From assembly GCA_036850595.1 (NCBI GenBank), contig CM072162.1:21146758-21210757 (forward strand): a DNA stretch of 64,000 nt, in the 5' to 3' direction. Made by a program: the position numbers and the translations under genes. Below are positions 37,200 to 49,676 of this stretch, piece after piece. Numbering within the stretch: the stretch's first letter is position 1; every line of letters starts with the position of its first letter. Source of the stretch: Rhyacichthys aspro. Taxonomy: Eukaryota; Chordata; Actinopteri; Gobiiformes; Rhyacichthyidae. The notes beneath the pieces were generated by a model that saw only the letters and a program-made list of their open reading frames with translations, did no database searches and was not told the origin of the DNA.

Positions 37200-40096
37200 T
37201 TGTCAAAGGAAACCAATACAGCATCTTTTGTAGTTTACAGCTAATCAGAATAGAGCTCATCTGTCAAAATTAAAGTTTTTATTACTATATCAACTCAAAT
37301 AACACTCTTTGCATTTGTCTATGTTGGAAAAAAACACATTTAAAGCTTGATTGATCCCATTAGAAGTCTCATTAATACCTGATCTTGTGCTCAGAGCTGA
37401 CAAACTCAGTATTACTGGGGGAAAAAAAATACATTCATGCTTTTTTTAAAGATATATTTAGTTTATATATATTTAAGGTGAATTCATGGCTGTATTTTCA
37501 CTGGGTTTGTTCATAGACATTGGTATTGTCCCTGCAGGGCTACCGTAGGTGCTCATGAACATGTAGAAAGGACAAATTTTAGTCATGCACCACGATCCTG
37601 ACGCCCTTTATTTCCAAATAAACAACATAAACTTAAATAAATTCACTTCTTTAAAGGAAAATATACTAGTCTTTAGTGTGGCTTCAGTAAAAATGGCACA
37701 AACTCAGCACAACGTCAAAAACACTCCCAAAACGTCAGCGCTGAGGTCAAACAAACACCTGTAAACTCCTGACCTCGGGCTGCACATCCTTTTACAAACA
37801 TCTCAAATCCCTCTGCTTCCAGGTAAATTTGTCTTGTCACATATCCCCCATAATCCCCTGCTTCCTCTTCCTGCTGTATGTCATGTGACTGTCTGCCGTC
37901 ACACTCACAGCTGGGACGCCCTCTGTTTAACTCACATGATTGAGCCGTCGTTAAGCAGCACTTGTGAATGGGGCCCTTTTAGCTCCGCGTCGTCGTGTCG
38001 GCCCCGGGTCTCCGTGCACCAGGCACATGATCTGTTACACACAACACCGTCTACTCATTAAAAACAGACCCTTAAAGCCTCGGAAACTCCAGGGGCACCG
38101 TCGGGAGAAACTGGAAGTGATGTTAGCCACAAAATAAACGGGATGGGAAAGTGATAATGACAGTTTAGAGCTGAGTCTAAAAAAGAAAAATACATACTTA
38201 CTGCAGCGGTTGAGTACGACTTGGGAAGTCCACAAAAGGGAATTTGTTTGAACAGCAGAGGCACAGACAACAAATAAACAAGGCAAGAGCTCCATTGAAA
38301 ACATTATATTGGAACTTGCAGATCTCTGTGTTGTCAATCAGCTTTTATAGTCATAGATATAATAAGAAAGAAGAACGAAGACCTTTATTAGACTCTGTTC
38401 TCTGTTGATTAGTTTGAAATCTGTTGTGAGTGTTCATAGCACGTGTCAGCCTGGCCAGCCAGACCCATTCACTTTCTTAACGAAGCGAGAGGGTGATACA
38501 GTCCAGGCCGAACCCTACTGTCAATTGCTAAAGCCGACAGTAAAAGTGTGAAGTGTGTTTTGGGCTTATCCATAATTATTTCTATCATTTATTATTGCTA
38601 TGGTTTATTTTTTTAAAGAAATTATTTGTGAAATAGAGTAGTCTACATTTATGGTTAATTTATAATATTTAGTTGTAAAGTAAGTCTGATAATATTATAA
38701 AAAAGTGTTAATTTCAGGGGTGTTAGTTCTATTTCTATCCAGTTGCGTTCAGAGGTAGTTTAATCTGTGTCTGTTTGTTCCATTGAGGCAAAATCTTGGA
38801 CACAGCAACTGTCTTAAAAAAAAAAACCTTAATGTTTTGTTGTATTATATTAAGTTATGATCTATTGTAAATTGTCACATGCAGAAGGTCAGGCTTCAGC
38901 AACATCTTGGCTTTTGTTTCTCAGATTCTCAGTCATCCAGGACACATTCAGTAAAAGGTTTCTAAGAATCCATCTGGATGAAGGTTGGAAGGTTATTTGG
39001 CCTCAAGCCGCTCTCAGAGACTAAAAGCTGTTACCTTTTAACAAAACTATGCATCAGGAATCCAGAGTAAACACCGTCAGGCTTTTAAGAAACTGAGGAA
39101 AATGAAATATTTGGCGTAAAACTGCTCCATCCAACATCTCAGAACACAGAGCACTCTCAAACCTGGCGTCAACTCTGTCAATTTCACCACTTGGGCTTGA
39201 ACTAAATAAGACAAACCACAGCGATGAAACCAAACAGTTGCTGCAGCAGAAAATGATAAATGATCCCAACGTTTTCAAACAGAGATGGAAGATCGCTGCA
39301 TGAATCAACACATCTTACTGTAGTTCCCTCAAGTCAGGAACACATGAATGCAGCTTTTATGCAAATATTCTGAAGCAAATAGTATTTTCCAGACTAAATA
39401 TAGCCACAATTAATGGCTTAGTTTTGATGTTTTGAGCCAGGAATGAATTAGCAAGATATATTATTTACAGTAATAGCTTTCTGGGATGATGTCTCTGCGT
39501 AAACATACAATTTTAGCCACAAATACCCCTGAACACTTATTCTTTCCTTTACAAATAATGTTCTTGGTTGTATTACTTGTATTTTTTGTTCCAGTTTAAA
39601 ATGAATTTGCCGTGGTCCCCTTTGGCCAGTGCCTTTCGAACAACGAGGCCTCTTTGAGTGAGCTCCTTTTACCGTTTTCAGTGTGAATTATTCCACTGAG
39701 CTCACTTTCCGACTGACACTGATCCCACTGAAGGTAAACAAGCTTGTCCGAGGCAATCGTCGGAGTCAAGCGTGCGTTAGGGGACATTTTTAGGCCTTAA
39801 CGTGCTGCACACATGTTTACGGGACCAGTAACTCTTAGGTGTGACATGCTTTGGCAGTTCCTGTGGCAGATTGTGTTGTAATCCCCGTTAACACCTCTCT
39901 AAAGTTGACACACGGTCGACTCCACCTTTCCGGCTCCGCTCGCTGCGACACATACGTTCACACCCATCGACGCATAAAGTAAAAATCATTATCACGTGGC
40001 GTCTGTGGGACGTTGGGTAACTGCGGTGAGGAATGAGGCGCTTATTTGCTATTTTTGTCACTCATTTATACGTTACACTGGGACAGACGAGGTAAT
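37200..40096. other. Non-coding, no gene recognised
   Basis: Nothing with splice-site-flanked coding character was found. The minus-strand frames at 38035-38337 overlap one another and show no domain. Confidence 0.4.
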
Positions 40097-41552
40097 GCAT
40101 GTTTTTACAGTTTCGACTACAGTATGAATGTTTCAGGCAGATACTTATAGTTTTTAAAAGAACTGGGCAGGTTGGTTGTTTTTGGGGAAGTAAGCACAGA
40201 TCGGCTTCTGTTTCTTCATGTAATCACAAACAGAACCTGGACAAAACCCCAGAAAGAAGCAGGACAAAACCCCAGAAAGAAGCAGGACAAAACCCCAGAA
40301 AGAAGCAGGACAAAACCCCAGAAAGAAGCAGGACAAAAACCCAGAAAGAAGCAGGACAAAACCAGACAGAACCTGGACAAAACCAGACAGAACCTGGACA
40401 GAACCTGGACAAAACCAGAGAGAACCAGGACAAAACCAGCACAAAACCAGCACAAAACCAGGACAGAACCAGGACAAAACCAGGACAGAAGCAGGACAAA
40501 ACCCAAAAAGAACCAGGACAAAAGCCAGACAGAAGCAGGACAAAACCCAAAAAGAACCAGGACAAAAGCCAGACAGAACCAGGACAAAAGCCAGACAGAA
40601 CCAGGACAAAAGCCAGACAGAACCAGGACAAAACCAGTCAGAACCAGGACAGAACCGGGACAGAACCAGGGCAGAACCAGGACAAAAGCCAGACAGAACC
40701 AGGACAAAAGCCAGACAGAACCAGGACAAAACCAGTCAGAACCAGGACAGAACCGGGACAGAACCAGGGCAGAACCAGGAGAAAACCAGGACAGAACCAG
40801 GAGAAAACCAGGAGAAAACCAGGACAGAACCAGGAGAAAACCAGGAGAAAAACAACAGAACCAGGACAAACCCAGACATAACCAGGACAAACCCAGACAG
40901 AACCTCGACAGAACCAGGAGAAAACCAGGACAGAACCACGAGAAAACCAGGACAGAACCAGGACAAAACCAGGACAGAACCAGGACAAAACCAGGACAGA
41001 ACCAGGACAAACCCACACAGACTCAATGATGTTGGGATTGGAGCTCTGTGGAGGCCATAACTATTACTTCCAGGGTTCCTTCTTGTTCTTTACACAAAAG
41101 CGAGTTCCTGATGTTATTAGTCTATTTTTTAGTATGTAACGGAGGCAAAGGACTGAAAATACTCAACAGAAAAGGTGAGAAAGTTCTTTATTGAAGAGAA
41201 GATGGTGTTGATTTTGGTAAGACCTGGACCGGAGCAGGAGCAGGACCGGAGCTGGAGCAGTCGTTAAAAGTGTTGGAAAGACTGGGAGTACACACTAACA
41301 ACTGGATTCAGCAGATTTTGAGACGACTGAAAGACTTAGATCACACACTTAGCATCTGCTCCTGAGGAATCACAAAGCACCGGCAACTAAAGATAACGGC
41401 TCAAACTCTCATTAAAAACTTATTCTTTTCATCATCACTCTCCATTTCTCGCTGTTCTCCATCGTTGTTTTATTTCCCTCCTTCTCTCTATCATCCTCTG
41501 AGTCTGTTTCCTGTTTTCCATCCTCTCTTTTTCGTTTGTCAGCTTGTCAGCT
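40097..41552. repeat. Tandem duplication, copy A (1,456 bp)
   Basis: Begins at gcatgtttttacagtttcga. Every stretch I compared is identical to 41553-43003 at a constant offset of 1,456 bases, including the long minisatellite and about 520 bases of unique sequence to its right. No gene inside. Confidence 0.9.
40230..41022. repeat. 11/22-bp minisatellite (aaccaggacag)
   Basis: Starts with five copies of a 22-bp unit aaaccccagaaagaagcagg-ac, then about 60 units of an 11-bp repeat (aaccaggacag, aaccaggacaa, aaccaggagaa). A higher-order block with gccagac variants occurs twice internally. The repeat has few stops and gives false frames of up to 285 codons on both strands. Confidence 0.95.
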
Positions 41553-43003
41553 GCATGTTTTTACAGTTTCGACTACAGTATGAATGTTTCAGGCAGATAC
41601 TTATAGTTTTTAAAAGAACTGGGCAGGTTGGTTGTTTTTGGGGAAGTAAGCACAGATCGGCTTCTGTTTCTTCATGTAATCACAAACAGAACCTGGACAA
41701 AACCCCAGAAAGAAGCAGGACAAAACCCCAGAAAGAAGCAGGACAAAACCCCAGAAAGAAGCAGGACAAAACCCCAGAAAGAAGCAGGACAAAAACCCAG
41801 AAAGAAGCAGGACAAAACCAGACAGAACCTGGACAAAACCAGACAGAACCTGGACAGAACCTGGACAAAACCAGAGAGAACCAGGACAAAACCAGCACAA
41901 AACCAGCACAAAACCAGGACAGAACCAGGACAAAACCAGGACAGAAGCAGGACAAAACCCAAAAAGAACCAGGACAAAAGCCAGACAGAAGCAGGACAAA
42001 ACCCAAAAAGAACCAGGACAAAAGCCAGACAGAACCAGGACAAAAGCCAGACAGAACCAGGACAAAAGCCAGACAGAACCAGGACAAAACCAGTCAGAAC
42101 CAGGACAGAACCGGGACAGAACCAGGGCAGAACCAGGACAAAAGCCAGACAGAACCAGGACAAAAGCCAGACAGAACCAGGACAAAACCAGTCAGAACCA
42201 GGACAGAACCGGGACAGAACCAGGGCAGAACCAGGAGAAAACCAGGACAGAACCAGGAGAAAACCAGGAGAAAACCAGGACAGAACCAGGAGAAAACCAG
42301 GAGAAAAACAACAGAACCAGGACAAACCCAGACATAACCAGGACAAACCCAGACAGAACCTCGACAGAACCAGGAGAAAACCAGGACAGAACCACGAGAA
42401 AACCAGGACAGAACCAGGACAAAACCAGGACAGAACCAGGACAAAACCAGGACAGAACCAGGACAAACCCACACAGACTCAATGATGTTGGGATTGGAGC
42501 TCTGTGGAGGCCATAACTATTACTTCCAGGGTTCCTTCTTGTTCTTTACACAAAAGCGAGTTCCTGATGTTATTAGTCTATTTTTTAGTATGTAACGGAG
42601 GCAAAGGACTGAAAATACTCAACAGAAAAGGTGAGAAAGTTCTTTATTGAAGAGAAGATGGTGTTGATTTTGGTAAGACCTGGACCGGAGCAGGAGCAGG
42701 ACCGGAGCTGGAGCAGTCGTTAAAAGTGTTGGAAAGACTGGGAGTACACACTAACAACTGGATTCAGCAGATTTTGAGACGACTGAAAGACTTAGATCAC
42801 ACACTTAGCATCTGCTCCTGAGGAATCACAAAGCACCGGCAACTAAAGATAACGGCTCAAACTCTCATTAAAAACTTATTCTTTTCATCATCACTCTCCA
42901 TTTCTCGCTGTTCTCCATCGTTGTTTTATTTCCCTCCTTCTCTCTATCATCCTCTGAGTCTGTTTCCTGTTTTCCATCCTCTCTTTTTCGTTTGTCAGCT
43001 TGT
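41553..43003. repeat. Tandem duplication, copy B
   Basis: Same sequence as copy A with no difference noticed. It ends in tttgtcagcttgt, after which the sequence departs (tgtcaac instead of cagctgc). The left flank of copy A is unique. Perfect identity over a hypervariable array implies either a very recent event or an assembly duplicate. Confidence 0.9.
41686..42478. repeat. 11/22-bp minisatellite, second copy
   Basis: Unit-for-unit the same order of variants as 40230-41022, offset 1,456. Confidence 0.95.
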
Positions 43004-43119
43004 TGTCAACATGTGTTCACAATTAGGTTAATAATCAGTTCACACCCGACTGCGTCCAGACTCAGCTCCAAAAATTCAAACACATTTGATTAACTGCGAC
43101 TGAGGGCGGTCCTCGGCTT

Positions 43120-43345
43120 ATTTCATTTATTCATTTAAAAAGGGAAATGCACATTAATGAACATCTGTGACAAATACCAGAGCTGTAAATGTGCCTGATT
43201 ATGGCAGAACTGCTCATTTCTGTCAGCGGTCCCCAGGCAGGAACAATAAACAGGCACAAATACATAAAAACACAGAGACACAACCATAAAAGACACAGAT
43301 TTGCTTGTATCCACAGTTTCAAATGTCTCTTAAAAGTTGCATAAC
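43120..43345. repeat. Probable interspersed repeat (gggaaatgcacattaatgaac type)
   Basis: The order aaatgcacattaatgaacat, ctgtaaatgtgcctgattatgg and ccccaggcagg resembles a dispersed fish repeat I recognise loosely. No intact open frame. Class not assigned. Confidence 0.35.
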
Positions 43346-45679
43346 AGACCAGGCTCTTATTGAAGGCAGGAGGCTATTGCTTAAGTCTGCTTTTATATCA
43401 GGTTGATCACAGTGAGCTGCAGGTGTGGAGACAGGTGTGACAGATGAGGGACAGGTGGGAGCGAAAAGATGGAGCGGAACTGACGGACCGGGACACAGAG
43501 AGCCAGAAAATCAGTTTTAACTTTGATATCAGGCTAACTTGGCAACTTTAATGTCAGAGAAAACTGGATAAATCAGATGGAATTGTTAAACGAAAAGAGC
43601 TACTGTTTTCTTTTATTGTTTTGGTTAATGACAAATGCAATCTCCACTGCACTGACTGGATATTAGACACAATCACACACTTACTTCTGCGTTAATCCCA
43701 TTGAAAGACAATGTAATGTAGTGATTAGCACCTTTTGGATGGTTTTCTAAACACCAAACACACTGGAGACAAAGGTGAACTGTTAACATTAAATGATTCC
43801 TCTGATCTTATACTTTCTTCAGTATTTGTTTTCATTCTCTCTTTCTGTACATTTGTTTATTTTGCTGCTACTATTTGTGACTTGATCTGGGAGTTTTTCG
43901 TAATCAAATAAATACAAGAACAGGTTTTGTCCAACTTTATCTCGGCTAAGGTTATGAATCGCTAAATGTTTGTGTGAAAAGAGGACATTTTGATTTACAT
44001 TTCAGTCAGAGTAAGACATCACATACATTTTAAAAGTTTATATTTGGACTAAGGTCATATATTCAATGTAAAATGCTCAAAAATGTGAATGGTCTCATCT
44101 TTCTTTTCTACATTTTTTCCTCTATTTTGTTATATTTCATTTATTTTTTGGAGCAATATAACATGTATCTAATATATCCACAGTTATTTATTTCTATTTG
44201 AGTAAAACTGAGTGTTCTTTCTCTAAATCTCTTCCCACAGTTGTAATAATTCTCATAGGGCTCTGCTACATCCCGCATTAATGCATCATGTGAACTATAA
44301 GACTGTATATGTATTTAAGGCACAGTGAAATTACACAAGTATAAAAGCTCAATTCAGCAGCGGTCACAGTTTGTTTTTTATGCTCTACATTCAATCTGTG
44401 GAGGGCATCGTTACATAAGCCTTTCTCTGGGCAACAACTAAATAAACACTGGAGATATATCACCAGCGCTCCCTGTTTCTGTGGAGGAGGAGGAGGTTTC
44501 AGGTCATTGGACTAAAAAAATCCCAAGGGTTTAATAACAAAATGTTCTGGACACAGACATAGTAAACAGAGACATGAGCTGACTGACGCTGAGTGCTCCA
44601 TTTAGCTTTTATCAAAGGATTGTGTCGGGGTTTCAACAACGTGAGACTTTTACAGACGAGGCTAAAAGACACGGTTTATTTTATTTGGCTTTTATCTTAT
44701 ACAGCCCCAAAAGAAGTATCACTGGTCTGCTTTACTCTTCTTTATTGATTATTCTGCCACTTTTTGGAAGGTAAACCAGAAGAGAGTCCAGCTATTGTTT
44801 CCTTAGCTACTAGTCTTAAAGTCTGGGGCTAAATAGTTTCTCTTGGTGCTTTATTCATGTCTTGTGTTATAATAAACAACAAAAATGGAGGAAGAATATA
44901 TATAAAAAACTTTAATGAAGCTTATTTTTATAAGTTTATATGACCCAGAGTCAAGAGTTCACGAGCAACGAGGGCACAGCAGGCAAAAATGTTTAATAAA
45001 AATAATCTTTAGTCAATAAATCACAATTAACTGTAAAGAAAGTGTGTTACATAAGAGGTGTGTAAGTTAAGCTTAACCGAGCAGAACTAAACTACAGACA
45101 AACTCATAAACAATGCTAAACCTGAAGTGAAACTAAATAATACAGTCATGTTTTGTTGTGTCTTTCTAGCCTCGTCCTAAATAAAAATGTGTTGAGACGG
45201 CTCAGACAAACATGGGACAGTTAAGTGTTAAAGAAAGTGTCGATGTAATGAAAATAGAGTGTGTTTAATTAGTGTTTATTTATGCAAACTACCCATTGGT
45301 TTTTGGGTTTCCATTTCACAAACTGCTTTTTTCAGCAGAACGCCTCGAGGAAGAGCAAAGAGGAGTTTAGAGGAGATAGAGAAGGAGACATTCTGTTTAA
45401 CGAGCTTGTGTAGAGTGTATTACGTCACACTATTTGTTAATTGGCTTTTTTGTTGTTGTTGTAAACACCAGGATGCAGCTTAAAAAGAGACAGCGTCTGG
45501 AATGGAGCATAAATGGGGAGAAATTCTCACCAAAATCACGTGACAACTTGGACATGACAGAGTGAAAAATGCATTAAAAGAAAAAAAATCTGGTTTATAT
45601 TATGTTTTTTTGTCTTTACTTTTATGTTAAAGCTGCAGTCCCTGATTCTGCTTTTGCTCTGACTTGTTAAACAAGCATT
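43346..45679. other. Non-coding, no gene recognised
   Basis: Contains the repeat copy at 43806-44072. No exon supported on either strand. Confidence 0.4.
43806..44072 (+). repeat. Duplicated segment, partner of 47488-47756
   Basis: About 267 bases starting atcttatactttcttcagta and ending tatattcaatgtaaa, nearly identical to 47488-47756 (a few single-base changes and one or two small indels seen). It includes an aataaa near its middle. Confidence 0.85.
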
Positions 45680-46030
45680 GCCAACATTTATTCATGTTTA
45701 ATTTTTCTGCCCATTGATCATTTTTGAGCTGTTTCTCTGCAAAATAAGACATATTTTCAACAGAATAACCCATTTCCTTGGTTTATTTCCTTGTTCCTTC
45801 GTTGTTGACATCAGTGTCGACCAATGGGAGCGCTCCTTTTTACCTGAAGTGAGCTGTGATTGGACAAAATCCTGCTGTGGACTGATCATTCTCATCTATT
45901 AAAATCCTTCATTATAAAGACTAGATCACGTCTTAAGGTCTCATTTTTTCAGATGATTCCTGTTACAATAAACTTAAGGAGATTACACTAAAAAAACTAA
46001 ATGAAACAGTAAAAAAATTCAGGTAATGGA
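45680..46030 (+). repeat. Dispersed repeat, copy 3 of 3
   Basis: Fullest copy of the repeat also seen at 1923-2282 and 22754-22978. Sequence upstream (aaagctgcagtccctg at about 45632) may be part of the element too. Confidence 0.75.
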
Positions 46031-49000
46031 CTTTTAAGATTAAAAGGAGACGTACACCACAGCCCTGACCAAAATAAAACTGCTTCATATTCCAGACCTG
46101 ACACAGTGGTCATTGTGTTTACATGAATTCTCGTCCCAGCAGCCGGAGGAGGGGATTGTGGGTAGTCTAAACACCGTCCTGCTCTGTGGCCCAATCCCAA
46201 AATGTTTTTCGTGTGGAGCTCGCGGCCGATGCACCGTTCCCCAATTACCGCGGACCACACACGCCTCTGGTAACACCTCGGCTTTGGGTCTATTTTAGGA
46301 AAAGGACAAACATCACAAAAGGTGAAGGTAGCAGGTCGAGAACAAGGAGAACAGGTCAGACATGTTAGATTAGAGAAAAAAAGTATCTGCCGACTCCAGA
46401 TTTAACCTTATATTAAGTTCATGTTGGCTTTGAAACAGCAAAATGTGTTGGAATTGACTGTTCAAAAGAAGGATTCACGAAGTGCTTTGTTTTTGTTTGG
46501 ACGCCTTGGGAACAAAGAATAGGATTGTACCAGTTTAGTGAGTATTTGAGGATCCTAATGGTAATCTTATAAAGTCCCTTTTTATGATCAAATTGGATGT
46601 TTAAAGATTTTACAAGAGAAACAAAGCTGCAATTCAAAATAACGTCAAATATATTATACATTTATAGTTGAAATAGAAAGGTTATGTATATATAATAGAT
46701 TAAATTAGTAGAAGAACATATTCCAGTAAATTATAAAAGGGTTGTCAGTAAGAAGTGCTTATAAAACAGATTTTTTATATTCCACATTTGCTTTATTAGC
46801 CTTATTAGCATCTTTCAGGTCATTGGGTTAGTTTTAAAGCTTGTAAATATACTACTCAGTTTAGCTCGTTCTTTTAAAGACTCGGGACGTCCATCAAGAG
46901 CCACAGCTACAATTACTAGGTGTTTACTTAACTTAAAAGACTGCATCCTGTTTTATTGTCCCTAATAGCTTAAAACAACAGTCCTTTACGAGCGGGCGGT
47001 CGAGGAAGCACTTATCACTGCAATAAAACAAAACAAAAAACGGTAGCTTAACCACTCGACCCAAAGGCAACGGAGCCACCGTCGTGTTTGAGGTCATTTT
47101 GATAACGGACCCTTTCACGTTTAAAGTTATTAGAAACATAAACAAAAAGCTGCTTTATTTGGCTTTCAAAATGTATATAAACATGTCAAAGTCAAAGTGT
47201 AGAGTCTTGAGAGGCTGCAAAAATGGTTATTGGTCATTCTGAATGTATGAATGAATCTTTAAACATAATGCTTTAGTAACTTTAGCAGGTGTGGCCTAAA
47301 TGTTTACTGATAATGTTTGTTACAGTCACTACATTTACAGGAACAGCTTAGTTGGACTGCACTGAACTGAACTATGACCAAACACACTCAAAACCTTTTT
47401 TATTTTATTATTTTCTCTGGAAACTGGAGAGGCTTACTCACAAACGCCTGATTACAGTAAGTCATGGTCACTCCTCCTTCACTTCACATCTTATACTTTC
47501 TTCAGTATTTGTTTTCATTCTCTCTTTCTGTGCATTTGTTTATTTTGCTGCTAGTATTTGTGACTTGATCTGGGAGTTTTTCGTAATCAAATAAATACAA
47601 GAAAAGGTTTTGTCCAACTTTATCTCGGCTAAGGTTATGAATCGCTAAATGTTTGTGTGAAAAGAGGACATTTTGATTTACATTTCAGTCAGATTAAGAC
47701 ATGACATACATTTTAAAAGTTTATATTTGGACTAAGGTCATATATTCAATGTAAATGTGATCAGTTCCCGTTTGTCATAATTATCTTGTTTATTCTCAGT
47801 TTTCCTCATGTCGTTTGCAATCAGAAAAAGGGTTTGTACGCAGCCAAACTTTCCTCTTACTGTACTCTTACTTCATGTTATCGTAGCTGCAGCGCTGCCT
47901 GAACCAAAGTGACGACTGCGAACAAACCACAAATTGAGGCTGTTCTGTGGACGGCAGGAAAAAGGAAGTTCGCGTAACACTTCATTTCCAAATTACTCCA
48001 GGAATGCGGCACAGATCAGTGTCAGAATATCCACGGGGGATTTGACTTAACCTTGACTCTACTCTGAAAACATATGACCACACTGATGAGAGCAGGTCTG
48101 GATCACAACAGAAGCACAGGAAAGAAATGTACGAGAAGAGGGAGTAAATCCAGCCTCTCACAATCAGCCTGCGGTCCCTCGTCCGCCTTTAAACATGTCA
48201 TTTACAGAAACATACAATAAAAGAACTTCCAGAAGCACTGCACAGCCCATGATCACGACTTCATGACATTATTTTGAACTTTTATGCTTTACGTCTGCCC
48301 TTTTTATAAATAAATGAAGGTTCTTAATTTGTCAAGGCCAGGTCTCTCTTATCAAGTGTTTACATTTGTCAAAGAAGTCAATGCAGTATAATAATAACTT
48401 GTGAATATCTATTTTAAGTCATTCAATAAAAAAAAAAAAGCCTTGCAAACCAGATTTTATCATAAAAGTATTAAACGTATTATAAGAAAATGACAGCTCA
48501 ACCCAAAAAGAATGAAAAAAAAGTTGGTTTCTCCTCATTTATTTCTCTTTTCTGCACATTATTATTATTTTATGTCCAGGGGGATATAGATAGCTCTCTG
48601 ACAGTGAGATGCAGAGTTAAAAAAACACCTCTCTTATGTGTCGTCTGGAGATGTTCTTATCGCTGTGAAGGACACGCTGTTCTTAGAGAGATGTTTGAGT
48701 TATTGGTGAGGCCTGGGCACAGCCTGGAGCTCATTAGAAATACGTTACCGACCCCTGTGTTGGAATTTAGAGAATGTCCACACAAGAGGTTATATAATGT
48801 GTTTCATGTGAGAGGGAAATGTCAGAAAACCCATGCGCAGATATTAAGCAACAAGCTGGACAATGCAGTGAGTGTATGTTTGAGGAAAAGGAGATGTTTG
48901 AGCGATAACTGAGACATGAAGACTGACGTGGAGCTAATGGGAGACTGGTGGACACAATGTTTACAGGTTAAATCTAATCTGATGAATAATTACTTCCTGT

Positions 49001-49500
49001 TTCGTTTCATGGTGGGTTCAAGGTGTCCACAAGAGCCATGTGAGCTGAAGGGAAAAATGTCAATAAAAAGGCAGTAGGAGGCCCTCACGCAGATGTAGTG
49101 TTTTCTTTATTGTCTGACCTAACAACTCCATGGATAAATAAAGTCTGGGCATGTTGTCACATTGTTGGTTTTAAAGCTTTAATGCATTTTGATGTTAAAA
49201 ACGAGACCATTGTTGACCCTTCTGCATTATTCATGTTTCAAATCAATCCATAATATCCAGCTTGACATTTTTAATAATGTTCCTTTTAATTTAATCATTG
49301 ATCATTCAAGACAGACATTATCTCCTCATTTGAGGAAAGGTTAAATAATGTAATAACTAAACATATTTTTTAGTATTTTTAGAGTTTTTATAAAATCCTG
49401 TTTATGTATTTAGCTACTTTTTCCATTTGTGTTGTTGGTCAAACAGAACTGAAAGTGTTGAACTGTGCTCTGCTGGAGGCTGTGGGTTTGACTGAACAGT
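46031..49500. other. Non-coding, no gene recognised
   Basis: Contains the duplicate at 47488-47756. The 140-codon plus frame at 48490-48912 was considered and not accepted as a gene. Confidence 0.4.
47488..47756 (+). repeat. Duplicated segment, partner of 43806-44072
   Basis: Same 267-base block, about 3.7 kb further on and in the same orientation, with high identity. Confidence 0.85.
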
Positions 49501-49522
49501 GACGAAAGTGTCTCTGTGCTTC

Positions 49523-49528
49523 TATAAA
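49523..49528 (+). promoter_or_regulatory. Candidate TATA box of the Ig receptor gene
   Basis: tataaa in gcttctataaactgcagac lies 115 bases before the chosen ATG (49643). It would place transcription start near 49553-49558 and give a leader of about 85-90 bases. Position is sensible; no experimental support. Confidence 0.35.
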
Positions 49529-49642
49529 CTGCAGACTGACTCATTTAGTGATGTGGTTTTTCTAAGAACTAGTTCTGTAAAATGATAAGAGCCGTGTTTA
49601 GTGACTTAGTGCAGTCTGGTGTCTTCATGACAGCTGTCCGTC

Positions 49643-49676
49643 ATGGCTGGACACCTCTTATTCTTCATGTTCATGA
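49643..49676 (+). CDS. Receptor exon 1: signal peptide start
   Basis: Encodes MAGHLLFFMFM plus one base, ending at a GTGAGT donor. The hydrophobic core is short (LLFFMFM), so signal function is probable but marginal. An upstream ATG (49628) is out of frame and stops after 16 codons. Confidence 0.65.

Noticed and set aside
40099..42485. Open frames of up to 290 codons, Lys/Gln/Thr/Arg-rich or Phe/Leu/Ser/Trp-rich
   Set aside because: Products of the 11/22-bp array; overlapping on both strands in several frames, duplicated exactly with the tandem copy, and without conserved domains.
48490..48912. 140-codon plus-strand frame
   Set aside because: No recognisable domain, no splice or promoter context, and Lys-rich start in A-rich DNA. 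Could be chance; no support as a gene.
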